Shown in pieces: positions 25,788-34,455 of a stretch of DNA of 64,000 nt. Position 1 is the first letter of the stretch, and each line of letters opens with the position of its first letter. The position numbers and the translations under genes were made by a program. This DNA is from Marinobacter vinifirmus (GTDB lineage Bacteria; Pseudomonadota; Gammaproteobacteria; Pseudomonadales; Oleiphilaceae): assembly GCF_002258215.1 (NCBI RefSeq), contig NZ_NEFY01000005.1, forward strand, positions 186,001 to 250,000, in the 5' to 3' direction. The notes below the pieces were generated by a model. It saw only the letters and a list, made by a program, of their open reading frames with translations. It made no database searches and had not been told where the DNA came from.

Positions 25788-25805
25788 TGTGAGATATCTC
25801 TTACA
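25788..25805 (-). promoter_or_regulatory. GacA-type upstream activating sequence
   Basis: On the minus strand TGTAAG-AGATAT-CTCACA matches the GacA/UvrY box TGTAAG-N6-CTTACA with a single mismatch. It lies about 170-185 bp upstream of the predicted sRNA start, the spacing known for Pseudomonas rsm genes. The stop codon TAA of the VanZ-like gene (25801-25803) lies inside it. Confidence 0.75.
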
Positions 25806-26205
25806 AGGATTCAGGCGAATCTCTCAAATCCATTTCGCGCGGCCTGCGTGTGCCGGGCCAGGGCAGCATGCCGATGGCAATCCCCAGGCTGTCTGCCAGC
25901 ACATCGGCCAGGGAAAAATCCCGGTAGGGCAGATTGGCCTGGACCACCTCCAGCAGCAGCCCGAAACCCAGTAGTGCCGGGGCATACCAGAAGGCGCTCA
26001 GGCGCGGCCAGGCCAGCCGGGTAACGATGGTCAGCTCGATAAAGGCAATCAGGTGATTGACCTTGTCATTATCGGACGACGGAATCGGGTAGCTGCTGCT
26101 GGTGGTGGCCAGGTACAGAATGGCGACAACCGACACCAGCAACACGGCCTGCCACAGGCGGCGCATGTGAAGAATATGCCGGATGGTTGGCCAGAGTCGC
26201 GTCAT
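25801..26205 (-). CDS. VanZ-like membrane protein
   Basis: A 134-residue protein with three or four hydrophobic segments and the VanZ-domain pattern: YLATTSSSYPIPSSDNDKVNHLIAF early, where the D-K-x-x-H pair is the conserved site, and YRDFSLADVLADSLGIAIG late. VanZ domains are linked to teicoplanin resistance in enterococci, but most members, including small gammaproteobacterial ones, have no known function. The ATG at 26205 (MTRLWPTIRH) was chosen; the upstream frame is low in hydrophobicity and overlaps the divergent cysZ promoter. Its stop is part of the GacA box of the neighbouring sRNA. Confidence 0.75.
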   Translation of the reverse strand: MTRLWPTIRHILHMRRLWQAVLLVSVVAILYLATTSSSYPIPSSDNDKVNHLIAFIELTIVTRLAWPRLSAFWYAPALLGFGLLLEVVQANLPYRDFSLADVLADSLGIAIGMLPWPGTRRPREMDLRDSPESL

Positions 26206-26300
26206 AGGGTAATCCGAAGGTGGTTGCGTGCTGTGGGAACGAGGCTGACATGATATGCTTTGCGCCCCGTTATTGTCATGGCAGCGGAGGACCACCAGCA

Positions 26301-27050
26301 ATGCTCAAAGGAAACTTTTTTCGCGGACTGGGCTACCTGGGGGAGGGCTTCAGGCTGATTCGCCAGCCCGGCCTGAGGCTGTTCGTGATCATTCCTGTTG
26401 TGATCAACGTCATCCTGTTCGGGCTGATGTTCTATTTCCTGGCCGAGATGTTTTCCCTGATGATCGCCGGTGCCATGGCCTGGCTGCCCGACTGGGCCTG
26501 GCTGCAAGCGCTCGATTGGTTGTTCTGGCTGCTCTACGGCGTGGTTATCCTGCTGATGCTGGCCTACGGCTTCGTGATCGTTGCCAACCTGATCGGCTCT
26601 CCTTTTTATGGTTACCTGGCCGAGTTGACCGAAAAACACCTCACCGGCCAGGAAGTCAGCACGGATGGCAGCTGGGCTGCCATTATCAAGGACATTCCCC
26701 GGGCGCTGTGGCGGGAAGTCCAGAAAATTGCCTATTACCTGCCCCGGGCGCTGGGCCTGTTTATTATCGGCCTGATTCCGGTCGTCAACCTGGTGGCGGC
26801 GGTGCTCTGGTTCCTGTTCAACAGCTGGATGATGGCCCTGCAATATGTGGATTTCCCGGCCGATAACCACCGGGTCAGCTTCCCGAAATTAAGAAAAGAC
26901 CTGGCAGCCAGCCGGCTTTCTGCCCTGGGCTTCGGCCTGCCGGTGGCCCTTGCGGCCATGGTGCCTGTGCTCAACCTGGTGGTGGTGCCGGCGGCCGTGT
27001 GCGGTGCGACCGCGTTCTGGGTGCGTGAAAACGATTCAAATCAACAGTAA
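26301..27050 (+). CDS. cysZ: sulfate transporter CysZ (EI24 family)
   Basis: A 249-residue inner-membrane protein with the CysZ pattern: an N-terminal MLKGNFFRGLGYLGEGFRLI amphipathic stretch, two long hydrophobic hairpins (near 30-60 and 75-105), PRALWREVQKIAYYLPRALG, and two C-terminal helices. E. coli CysZ (253 residues) imports sulfate for cysteine synthesis. GGAGG sits 10 bases before the ATG. The rapA start follows 19 bp after its stop. No Cys regulon site was seen, so whether sulfate is the substrate here rests on homology. Confidence 0.88.
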   Translation: MLKGNFFRGLGYLGEGFRLIRQPGLRLFVIIPVVINVILFGLMFYFLAEMFSLMIAGAMAWLPDWAWLQALDWLFWLLYGVVILLMLAYGFVIVANLIGSPFYGYLAELTEKHLTGQEVSTDGSWAAIIKDIPRALWREVQKIAYYLPRALGLFIIGLIPVVNLVAAVLWFLFNSWMMALQYVDFPADNHRVSFPKLRKDLAASRLSALGFGLPVALAAMVPVLNLVVVPAAVCGATAFWVRENDSNQQ

Positions 27051-27069
27051 TTCAGTCAGCGGAGGTTTC

Positions 27070-29934
27070 TTGGAAACATCGGAATTTGTCATTGGTCAGC
27101 GTTGGGTAAGCCACAGCGATACCGCTTTGGGTCTGGGAATTGTTACCGACATTTCCGGGCGCAGGGTCACATTGGGCTTTCCCGCGGCCGATGAGGAGCG
27201 CACCTACGCCATCGATAATGCTCCCCTGTCGAGGATTGTGTACCAGATGGGTGAGGAAATAGAGACTTTCGAAGGCGAGAAATACATTGTGCGCGCCGTG
27301 GAGGACCTGAACGGCGTTCTGCTGTACCACGCCGACGATGGCGAAAATATCCACCAGGTTTCGGAAGTGAAGCTGGCCGGTTCGGTGAATTTTTCTGCCC
27401 CGCACCAGCGCCTGTTTGCCGGCCAGTTCGACCGTAACGGAGCCTTCCGGTTGCGGGTGTCGACCCTGGAACACATGGATCGCCTGCGGGCCTCGCCGGC
27501 CCAGGGGCTGATTGGCGCCCGTACCCAGCATTTGCCGCACCAGCTCTATATTGCCCACGAAGTGGCCCGCCGCCACGCGCCCCGGGTACTGCTGGCCGAT
27601 GAGGTGGGCCTGGGCAAAACCATCGAAGCCGGCCTGATCCTGCATTACCAGCTGCACACCGGCCGCGCCCGCCGGGCCCTGATTGTGGTGCCGGATTCGC
27701 TGATTCACCAGTGGCTGGTGGAAATGCTGCGCCGCTTCAACCTGCGTTTTTCCATCGTCGACCAGGGCCGCTACGACGACCTCAAGGCACAGGAAGATGA
27801 TGTCGATGCCCTGGTAAACCACATCTTCGGTGACGACGATGACGGTGTTAACCCGTTCGAGGCGGACCAGCTGGTGCTGTGCAGCCTGGACTTCCTGGTG
27901 CGCAGCGAAAAGGCCAGGAACCATGCCCTCGCCGCCGGCTGGGACCTGATGGTAGTGGATGAAGCGCACCACCTGGCCTGGTCGCCGGAGCAGGCCAGCC
28001 CCGAGTATGAAGTGGTGGAAAGCCTGTCTGGGGCCAGCAAGGGCTTGCTGTTGCTGACGGCCACCCCGGAACAGGTCGGGATTGCCAGTCACTTTGCCCG
28101 GCTGCGCCTGCTGGACCCGGCCCGGTTCCATAACCTGGACACTTTCCGGCAGGAAGAGCAGCAGTATGAGCGTATCAACCAGGTGGTGCGGCGGCTTCAG
28201 GAAAACCCGGACACCATCGCCGAGGACGACAAGGCCGCCTTGTCTGACTGGCTTGGCAGTGAACTGGACGAGTTGCTGGCCAGCGACAACGCCCATCATG
28301 CCGTGATTGATGCCCTGCTGGATCGCCACGGCACCGGCCGGGTACTGTTCCGCAATACCCGTGCGGCCATTCAGGGCTTCCCCGAACGCCAGCCGCTGCC
28401 GGAGCCGTTGCCGTGCCCGGAACTCTATGAAGAGGTGCGTCACGGCAAAACCGGCCTGGCGCCGGAGCAGTCGGCCCCGGAAGAGCAATGGCTGGCCGAT
28501 GACCCCCGCGTGGCCTGGCTGGAAAAGAAACTGGCCAGCCTGCGCCCGGCCAAGGTGGTGGTCATCTGTGCCCGGGCCGACACCGCCATGGCGCTGGAAC
28601 ATTACCTGCAGCTGCGGGCCGGTATCCGCAGTGCTGCCTTTCATGAGCACCTGAGCCTGCTGGAGCGGGACCGGGCTGCCGCCTACTTCGCCGACACCGA
28701 GCAGGGCGCCCAGGCGCTGATCTGTTCCGAGATTGGCAGCGAGGGCCGCAACTTCCAGTTCGCCCATCACCTGGTGCTGTTTGACCTGCCGGAGAACCCG
28801 GACCTGCTGGAACAGCGCATTGGCCGGCTGGATCGCATTGGCCAGACCGAAGCCATCAGGATTCATATCCCTTACCTGCAGGGCACCAGCCAGGAGCTGC
28901 AGTACCGCTGGTTCCATGAAGGCCTGAACGCCTTTGCCGAGAGCTGCGCGGTGGGTGTCGCGGTGCACGAACACGTGGTGGACAACTGGCAGAAAGCCCT
29001 GGACGGTGATGACAGTGTCATCGAGCCGCTGCTGGCGGACAGCGCCGCAGAGACCCGGCGCCTGAAAACCTTGCTGCATAACGGCCGGGATGCCTTGATC
29101 GAGCTGAACTCCTGTCGCCGTGAAGAAGCCAATGCGCTGATCGCCGAGATCGAGAAAGAAGAGGGCTCTGCCCGGGTGCGGGATTACCTGGTGCAGGCGT
29201 TCGACATTCTGGGCGTTGATGTGGAAGACCACAGCGAACACGCCGACGTCCTCAAGCCCGGAGAGCAATACCAGGCCGGCCATGTGGCGGAATTGCCGGA
29301 AGACGGGCTGACCGTGACCTGGGAGCGGGAGCAGGCACTGCAGCGGGAAGACATGGCGTTCATGAGCTGGGAGCACCCGATCGTGACCGGGGTGATGGAT
29401 TCGGTAACCAGTTCCGGCCTCGGCAAGGCGGCACTGGCCAACCTGTCGGTCAAGGCCCTGCCACCGGGCACCCTGCTGCTGGAAGCGGTGTTCGCCGTGC
29501 ATTGTCCGGCCCCGGAAGCCCTGCAGCTGACCCGCTACCTGCCGGTTTCGCCGCTGCGCCTGGTGGTAGACGTCAACGGCCGGGATCTGTCCAAGGCCCT
29601 GCCCCATGACCGGCTGAACGAGCTGTGTTCCAACATCCGCCGCCGGACCGCCCAGGCCATCGTGCCCAAGGTCCGGGCAGAAGTGGAAACCATGGTGGAC
29701 CATGCCGAGCGGCTGGCCGAACCGAACCTCGAACCACTGCAGGAAAAGGCGCTGGCGCAGGTGGAAGCGGGCTTTGTACCGGAAATCCGCCGCCTTGAAG
29801 CCCTGCAGAAAGTAAACCCGGCTATTCGCGATGAGGAAATCGACTTCCTGCGCAAACAGCTGGAAGCCGCCCGCGAGGCGGTGGGCCATGCCAGCCTGGC
29901 GCTGGAGGGAATCCGGGTGATTGTCACATCCTGA
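27070..29934 (+). CDS. rapA: RNA polymerase-associated ATPase RapA
   Basis: SWI2/SNF2-family ATPase that recycles stalled RNA polymerase. The 954 residues compare with 968 in E. coli. N-terminal Tudor-like domains begin FVIGQRWVSHSDTALG (residues 6-21). Helicase motifs: Walker A DEVGLGKT (near 177-184), DEAHH (297-301), LLTATPEQ, and in the second RecA lobe RNFQFAHHLVLFDLP then QRIGRLDRIGQ. The C-terminal half is the RapA-specific part. A TTG start is preferred: GGAGG lies 4 bases upstream, the known N-terminus aligns, and upstream starts overlap cysZ. A rare start codon with a strong Shine-Dalgarno fits a modestly expressed factor. Confidence 0.95.
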   Translation: METSEFVIGQRWVSHSDTALGLGIVTDISGRRVTLGFPAADEERTYAIDNAPLSRIVYQMGEEIETFEGEKYIVRAVEDLNGVLLYHADDGENIHQVSEVKLAGSVNFSAPHQRLFAGQFDRNGAFRLRVSTLEHMDRLRASPAQGLIGARTQHLPHQLYIAHEVARRHAPRVLLADEVGLGKTIEAGLILHYQLHTGRARRALIVVPDSLIHQWLVEMLRRFNLRFSIVDQGRYDDLKAQEDDVDALVNHIFGDDDDGVNPFEADQLVLCSLDFLVRSEKARNHALAAGWDLMVVDEAHHLAWSPEQASPEYEVVESLSGASKGLLLLTATPEQVGIASHFARLRLLDPARFHNLDTFRQEEQQYERINQVVRRLQENPDTIAEDDKAALSDWLGSELDELLASDNAHHAVIDALLDRHGTGRVLFRNTRAAIQGFPERQPLPEPLPCPELYEEVRHGKTGLAPEQSAPEEQWLADDPRVAWLEKKLASLRPAKVVVICARADTAMALEHYLQLRAGIRSAAFHEHLSLLERDRAAAYFADTEQGAQALICSEIGSEGRNFQFAHHLVLFDLPENPDLLEQRIGRLDRIGQTEAIRIHIPYLQGTSQELQYRWFHEGLNAFAESCAVGVAVHEHVVDNWQKALDGDDSVIEPLLADSAAETRRLKTLLHNGRDALIELNSCRREEANALIAEIEKEEGSARVRDYLVQAFDILGVDVEDHSEHADVLKPGEQYQAGHVAELPEDGLTVTWEREQALQREDMAFMSWEHPIVTGVMDSVTSSGLGKAALANLSVKALPPGTLLLEAVFAVHCPAPEALQLTRYLPVSPLRLVVDVNGRDLSKALPHDRLNELCSNIRRRTAQAIVPKVRAEVETMVDHAERLAEPNLEPLQEKALAQVEAGFVPEIRRLEALQKVNPAIRDEEIDFLRKQLEAAREAVGHASLALEGIRVIVTS

Positions 29935-30074
29935 GGCCCCTAACTGTCTGAATCCGGTGTGTTATCTGGAATACAGGCATCTGTTAGGGTAAGTTGAACG
30001 TAACGAAGTGTTAGCGAAGTGGCTCCGGCTGCGTGCCGGAGGCTCTAATCCATGGAAGACAGAGAGAACTTGCG

Positions 30075-32522
30075 ATGACTTTGATTCTGTTTCTGGTAGC
30101 ACTGGCCGGCCTGCTGTTTGTGATGCGCCGGGAGTCCGGTGCCAAGCCGGCCATCGGCGTGATGCTGGTGGTGGGTGTGCTGTCCCTGTTTATGGCCTCC
30201 GGCTGGCTGACCCTGCTTCTGTTCCTGGGTGCGGCAGCCACGGCCGCTGCCGGTTTGCCCCAGTTCCGCATGAACTGGCTGACCCCCCGGGTGTTCGCCA
30301 TGTTCAAGAAGGTGGCGCCGAAGGTTTCCGACACTGAAAAGGTGGCCCTGGAGGCTGGCACCGTAGGCTGGGACGGCGAGCTGTTCACCGGCCGCCCGGA
30401 CTGGCACAACCTGCTGATCAACCGTCATACCGGCCTGAGCGATGAGGAACAGGCCTTTGTGGATAACCAGTGCACCCAGGCGATTTCCATGTGCAATGCC
30501 TGGGACCTGGCGGTAGAGCGGGCTGACCTGCCCAAGGAACTGTGGGATTTCCTGAAGCAGGAAAAATTCTTCGGCATGATCATTCCGAAGGAATACGGTG
30601 GCCTGGGTTTCTCGGCCAAGGCCCAGACGGCGGTACTGCAGAAACTGGCCGCCAATGAAATGCTGATGGTGACCGTGGGCGTGCCCAACTCCCTCGGCCC
30701 GGGCGAACTGCTGGTCAAATACGGCACCCAGGAGCAGAAAGACTATTATCTGCCGCGCCTGGCGGATGGCCGGGAAGTACCCTGTTTCGGCCTGACCGGC
30801 CCGCGCGCGGGCTCCGACGCCACCTCCCTGCCGGACACGGGTATCGTGTGCAAACAGGAAGTGGACGGCAAGGAAGTGTTGGGCATCCGCCTGAATTTCG
30901 AGAAGCGCTGGATTACCCTGGCGCCGGTGGCCACGGTGGTGGGCCTGGCGTTCCGGATGTTCGACCCGGATGGCCTGCTGGGCGAGACCAGGGATTATGG
31001 CATCACCTGTGCGCTGATTCCCCGGGACACCGATGGCATGGAAATCGGCCGTCGCCATTGCCCCATTGGCTCGCCGTTCATGAACGGCCCGATCAAGGGC
31101 AAGGACGTGTTCATTCCACTGGACTACATCATCGGTGGCCAGGAAATGGCCGGTCAGGGCTGGCGCATGCTGGTTGAGTGCCTGTCAGTTGGCCGTTGTA
31201 TCACCCTGCCGTCCGGTGCTGCCGGTGCGGCTGCCTATGCCGTGGGCACGGCCGGTGGCTTCACCCGTATCCGTCGCCAGTTCAACACCCCGGTGGCAGA
31301 GATGGAAGGTGTCCAGGCCCCGCTGGCGCGGATTGCTGCCAAGACCTACATTGCCCAGTCTGCGGTCAACCATACCGCCAACATGATCGACCAGGGCGAA
31401 AAGCCGGCGGTGCCGTCGGCCATTCTCAAGTACCACCTGACCGAGTTCCAGCGTGACATCCTCACCGATGCCATGGATGTGCACGGCGGCAAGACGGTTA
31501 CCCTGGGGCCGCGCAACTATCTGGGTATCGGTTACAGTGGTGCTGCGGTGTCGATCACCGTGGAAGGCGCGAATATCATGACCCGCAGCCTGATGATCTT
31601 CGGCCAGGGCGCCATTCGCTGCCATCCCTATGTACTCAAGGAACTGGCGGCCAAGGATAACGATGACATCAAGGCCTTCGATGAAGCCTTCTTCGGCCAC
31701 GCCGGCCTGATCTTCGGCAACGCTGCCCGCGCTTTCACCCAGGCCCTGGGTATCGGCAAGGCGGACGTGCCGTTTGACAGCGCGTCGCGGCCCTATGCCC
31801 AGGCCCTTGCCCGCTTCAGTTCTGCCTTCGGCTTGTGTGCCGACGCGGCCATGACCACCCTTGGCGGAGAGCTGAAAATGCGTGAGCTGATTTCCGCGCG
31901 CCTCGGCGACATGCTGGCCAACCTGTACCTGGCCTCCATGGTGCTCAAGAACTGGTATGAAACCCAGCCGGTGGATGGCGAGAAGGAACTGATGCAATAC
32001 AGCATGACCCTGCTGCTGCATCGTACCGAGAAAGCCCTGGACGAATTCCTGAAGAACCTGCCCAACCGGCCGGCCGCCATGGCGTTGCGGGCGGTAACCC
32101 TGCCGCTGGGCCGTCGCTGGGCTGAGCCGGGCGACGAGCTTACCCGCAAACTGGCCAACAGCATCAGCACGGATACGCCGGTGCGCAGCAAGCTGACAGA
32201 AAGTGCGTGGACAACGGCAAGTGAGGGTGATGTGGCCAATCCGCTGGCTCAGTACAACAGCCTGCTCAAGGACTATGGCAAGGCAGAGCAGTTGTACCGC
32301 AAAGCTACCAAGGCCTACGCCAAGGGCGAGTTGCCCATGACAGCCCTGCATCCGGAAGAACGGTTCGAGGCGGCCCTGGAAGCGGGTATTTTCAGCCAGG
32401 AAGAGGCCGATTTCATGCGCGAGTATGAGGCGCTGGTGCTGGAAATGCTGACCGTCGACGATTTCCCGTTCGACGAGTTCGCCCGCAACAAGGACACCCT
32501 CATTGACCACAATCCGGCCTGA
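30075..32522 (+). CDS. fadE: acyl-CoA dehydrogenase FadE
   Basis: First enzyme of fatty-acid beta-oxidation, an FAD enzyme that makes trans-2-enoyl-CoA. The 815-residue length equals E. coli FadE (814). Two or three N-terminal hydrophobic helices (1-70) anchor it to the inner membrane. The acyl-CoA dehydrogenase core follows, with IPKEYGGLGFSAKAQ, CFGLTGPRAGSDATSLPDTG and AVSITVEGANIMTRSLMIFGQGAIRCHPYV (in pieces), and then the FadE-specific C-terminal domain. An ATG at 30075 gives the hydrophobic N-terminus; the upstream in-frame start adds 14 polar residues. No PsrA- or FadR-type operator was recognised upstream. Confidence 0.95.
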   Translation: MTLILFLVALAGLLFVMRRESGAKPAIGVMLVVGVLSLFMASGWLTLLLFLGAAATAAAGLPQFRMNWLTPRVFAMFKKVAPKVSDTEKVALEAGTVGWDGELFTGRPDWHNLLINRHTGLSDEEQAFVDNQCTQAISMCNAWDLAVERADLPKELWDFLKQEKFFGMIIPKEYGGLGFSAKAQTAVLQKLAANEMLMVTVGVPNSLGPGELLVKYGTQEQKDYYLPRLADGREVPCFGLTGPRAGSDATSLPDTGIVCKQEVDGKEVLGIRLNFEKRWITLAPVATVVGLAFRMFDPDGLLGETRDYGITCALIPRDTDGMEIGRRHCPIGSPFMNGPIKGKDVFIPLDYIIGGQEMAGQGWRMLVECLSVGRCITLPSGAAGAAAYAVGTAGGFTRIRRQFNTPVAEMEGVQAPLARIAAKTYIAQSAVNHTANMIDQGEKPAVPSAILKYHLTEFQRDILTDAMDVHGGKTVTLGPRNYLGIGYSGAAVSITVEGANIMTRSLMIFGQGAIRCHPYVLKELAAKDNDDIKAFDEAFFGHAGLIFGNAARAFTQALGIGKADVPFDSASRPYAQALARFSSAFGLCADAAMTTLGGELKMRELISARLGDMLANLYLASMVLKNWYETQPVDGEKELMQYSMTLLLHRTEKALDEFLKNLPNRPAAMALRAVTLPLGRRWAEPGDELTRKLANSISTDTPVRSKLTESAWTTASEGDVANPLAQYNSLLKDYGKAEQLYRKATKAYAKGELPMTALHPEERFEAALEAGIFSQEEADFMREYEALVLEMLTVDDFPFDEFARNKDTLIDHNPA

Positions 32523-32536
32523 AGCAGGCCGCTGAT

Positions 32537-32917
32537 ATGTGGCTGTCGGTAGTTGCTGTCAGTGTTGGCGCCGTGATCGGCGCCAACCTGCGTTGGGCCC
32601 TGAGCCTGTGGCTGAATGCCAGTTACCATGCCATTCCCTGGGGCACCCTGGTGGCCAACCTCAGTGGTGGCTGGCTGATCGGACTGCTGATGGGCTTCTT
32701 TACCCACAGCAGTTCGCTGGCTCCGGAGTGGCGGCTGTTCGCCGTAACGGGCCTGTGCGGTGCGCTGACGACCTTCTCGGCCTTTTCCCTGGAAATGTTT
32801 GCCGCCATGCAGGAAGGCAAGTGGGCGGTGGCCCTCACCGGCATCCTGGCCCACGTGATTGGTTCCATCCTGATGACCGCCCTGGGCTTCTGGACCTTCA
32901 CCCTGTTCAGGGGATAA
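32537..32917 (+). CDS. crcB: fluoride channel CrcB/Fluc
   Basis: A 126-residue membrane protein of the fluoride-specific dual-topology channel family, which lets F- leave the cell. Four hydrophobic helices are visible with GANLRWALSLWLNA, GTLVANLSGGWLIGLLMGFF (the pore Asn region) and the FCGALTTFSAFSLEMF-type TM3 break (here GLCGALTTFSAFSLEMF). It begins 14 bp after the fadE stop; no fluoride riboswitch is present in that gap, so control by fluoride is not evident. Confidence 0.92.
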   Translation: MWLSVVAVSVGAVIGANLRWALSLWLNASYHAIPWGTLVANLSGGWLIGLLMGFFTHSSSLAPEWRLFAVTGLCGALTTFSAFSLEMFAAMQEGKWAVALTGILAHVIGSILMTALGFWTFTLFRG

Positions 32918-32981
32918 AGACGGTTGCGGATGACCGCTCCGGCCTTGGTATCACTACCTACATAAATTATTGAATTTACCC

Positions 32982-33010
32982 TTGGCAAGCCGGAAATTCA
33001 GGAGTAGAGT
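32982..33010 (+). promoter_or_regulatory. promoter of the cold-shock gene
   Basis: TTGGCA (32982-32987) and TAGAGT (33005-33010) are separated by 17 bases and fit sigma-70. A start about 33017 would give a 5' leader of some 160 nt, the long leader typical of cold-shock mRNAs, which act as RNA thermosensors. Confidence 0.55.
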
Positions 33011-33180
33011 GAATCCTGAAGGAAAGATTAGCAAAGCAGTTCATGAATAAGACGTACCTCCGCAGTTAGTAGTGCCGTCCTGTTTTTGATTCCGCGAGTT
33101 CAGTTTTTCCGTAACACGCTGACCAGCACCAGAATGGTGTGTGGCAGCAGATAAAATGATTGATTTCAGGAAGTTTACGT

Positions 33181-33387
33181 ATGTCTACTGTTACCGGTAC
33201 TGTTAAGTTCTTCAACGAAGCAAAAGGCTTTGGCTTTATCACTCGTGAAGGCGGCCCGGACGTATTTGTTCACTACAGCGCCATCCAAGGCTCTGGTTTC
33301 AAGACCCTGGCCGAAGGTCAGCAGGTTGAGTTCACCGTAACTCAGGGCCAGAAAGGTCCTCAGGCGGAGAACGTTGTTGCCCTGTAA
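33181..33387 (+). CDS. cold-shock domain protein (CspA family)
   Basis: A 68-residue single cold-shock domain. RNP1 KGFGFI (15-20) and RNP2 VFVHY (29-33) are intact, with [21 protein letters not shown] at the N-terminus in standard order. Binds single-stranded RNA/DNA and melts secondary structure. Whether it is cold-induced or constitutive cannot be read from the protein; the long leader favours temperature or growth-phase control. AGGAAG lies 8 bases before the ATG. It ends in a strong bidirectional terminator. Confidence 0.95.
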   Translation: MSTVTGTVKFFNEAKGFGFITREGGPDVFVHYSAIQGSGFKTLAEGQQVEFTVTQGQKGPQAENVVAL

Positions 33388-33409
33388 TCCTTGAGGATTC
33401 AGTAACATC

Positions 33410-33439
33410 AAAAAAAGGCAGCCAAGGCTGCCTTTTTTT
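33410..33439. terminator. bidirectional intrinsic terminator
   Basis: A run of seven A, GGCAGCC, two bases, GGCTGCC and seven T form a symmetrical hairpin between the convergent cold-shock and dienelactone hydrolase genes; the A-run and T-run serve as U-tracts in the two directions. Confidence 0.9.
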
Positions 33440-33460
33440 GTGCCTGCCCGGTTTGTCGGA

Positions 33461-34264
33461 TCAGCTGCCGAACAGCTCCTGGTAGAACAGCAGGGTGCCA
33501 TCCCAGGAACGGCGGGCGGCATCCTCGTCGTAGCCAACCGGCATACCGAACTTTTCGGCAAAGGCATCCGCACCCGGATTGGTGAAGGAGTGCTTGACCC
33601 CCGGGAAGCTCACCAGCGTCAGGTCCACCTCGGCATCCTGCATTTCCTGAACCAGGCCTGCCACCTGTTCTGAGGGCACCATCGGGTCGGCGCCGCCGGT
33701 ATACACCTGTACCCGTGCGGTCACTTTGCCGGCTTCGGCCTGCAGAGGGCTGGCCAGGGCGCCGTGATAGCTCACCACGCCATCAAGGTCGACGCCCATC
33801 CGTGCCATATTGAGCACCACGGCACCGCCAAAGCAGTAGCCCTGGGCGGCAATCTTGTCAGCATCCACCGATTCGTGGTTCTGTAACAGCTCCTTTGCCT
33901 TGATAAAGCGGGCTTTTACCTGCTCCATATCCCGGGTGGCCTGTTTCATGAACTCCTGGGCGGTATCCGGATGCTCGGCCAGCTTGCCTTCGCCATACAT
34001 GTCCAGGGCAAAGGCGGTGTAACCGGCGGCCGCCAGCTGTTCTGCCTGTTCCCGGACAAAGTCGTTGTGGCCCCACCATTCGTGTACCAGCAGGATTCCG
34101 GGCCTTTTGCCTTCGGCTTCATCATCCCAGGCCAGATAGCCGCTGAAGACCTGGCCATCGAGCGTGTATTCCACGGTCTCGGTGCGAAGCTCGGCCTGTG
34201 CGTTGAGGCTGGCAATGGCCAGGGTAAGGGCGGCGAGTGAGTGCTTGTTCAAACGTGGTTTCAT
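33461..34264 (-). CDS. secreted dienelactone hydrolase-family protein
   Basis: A 267-residue alpha/beta hydrolase. A signal peptide covers residues 1-24 (basic start, hydrophobic LAALTLAIASL, cleavage after AQA), so it acts in the periplasm, unlike cytoplasmic chlorocatechol enzymes. The nucleophile Cys144 lies in GYCFGG, the Asp is probably in VYTGGADPMVPSEQ, and the His is in KHSFTNPGAD (near 239-248). The true substrate is unknown; many DLH-fold proteins are general esterases. It is divergent from the Yip1 gene across 191 bp. Confidence 0.85.
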   Translation of the reverse strand: MKPRLNKHSLAALTLAIASLNAQAELRTETVEYTLDGQVFSGYLAWDDEAEGKRPGILLVHEWWGHNDFVREQAEQLAAAGYTAFALDMYGEGKLAEHPDTAQEFMKQATRDMEQVKARFIKAKELLQNHESVDADKIAAQGYCFGGAVVLNMARMGVDLDGVVSYHGALASPLQAEAGKVTARVQVYTGGADPMVPSEQVAGLVQEMQDAEVDLTLVSFPGVKHSFTNPGADAFAEKFGMPVGYDEDAARRSWDGTLLFYQELFGS

Positions 34265-34455
34265 GGCTGTTCCTGCTCCTGTTCATCAAGAACTAAAGGG
34301 TATGATAACGGCGGGCTTTGAACAAAATAGCATCAAAGCCGGCTTTTACCACCGGTATTCTTGACTATAGTTAAGTACAGGAACGGTTGTAAGTCTGAAC
34401 TGGTTCAGGCGCCGTATATCCCCATACCAACAACAGCAACAATGCGGGGTGGTCT

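Noticed and set aside
27052..29889. 945-codon open frame antisense to rapA
   Set aside because: It mirrors the high-GC third-position bias of rapA, has no domain resemblance, and rapA shows all RapA motifs.
30024..30040. Hairpin TCCGGC-N5-GCCGGA before fadE as terminator
   Set aside because: Stem of 6 bp and no T-run; probably chance in GC-rich DNA.
32523..32536. Fluoride riboswitch before crcB
   Set aside because: Only 14 bp separate fadE from crcB; no room for the aptamer.
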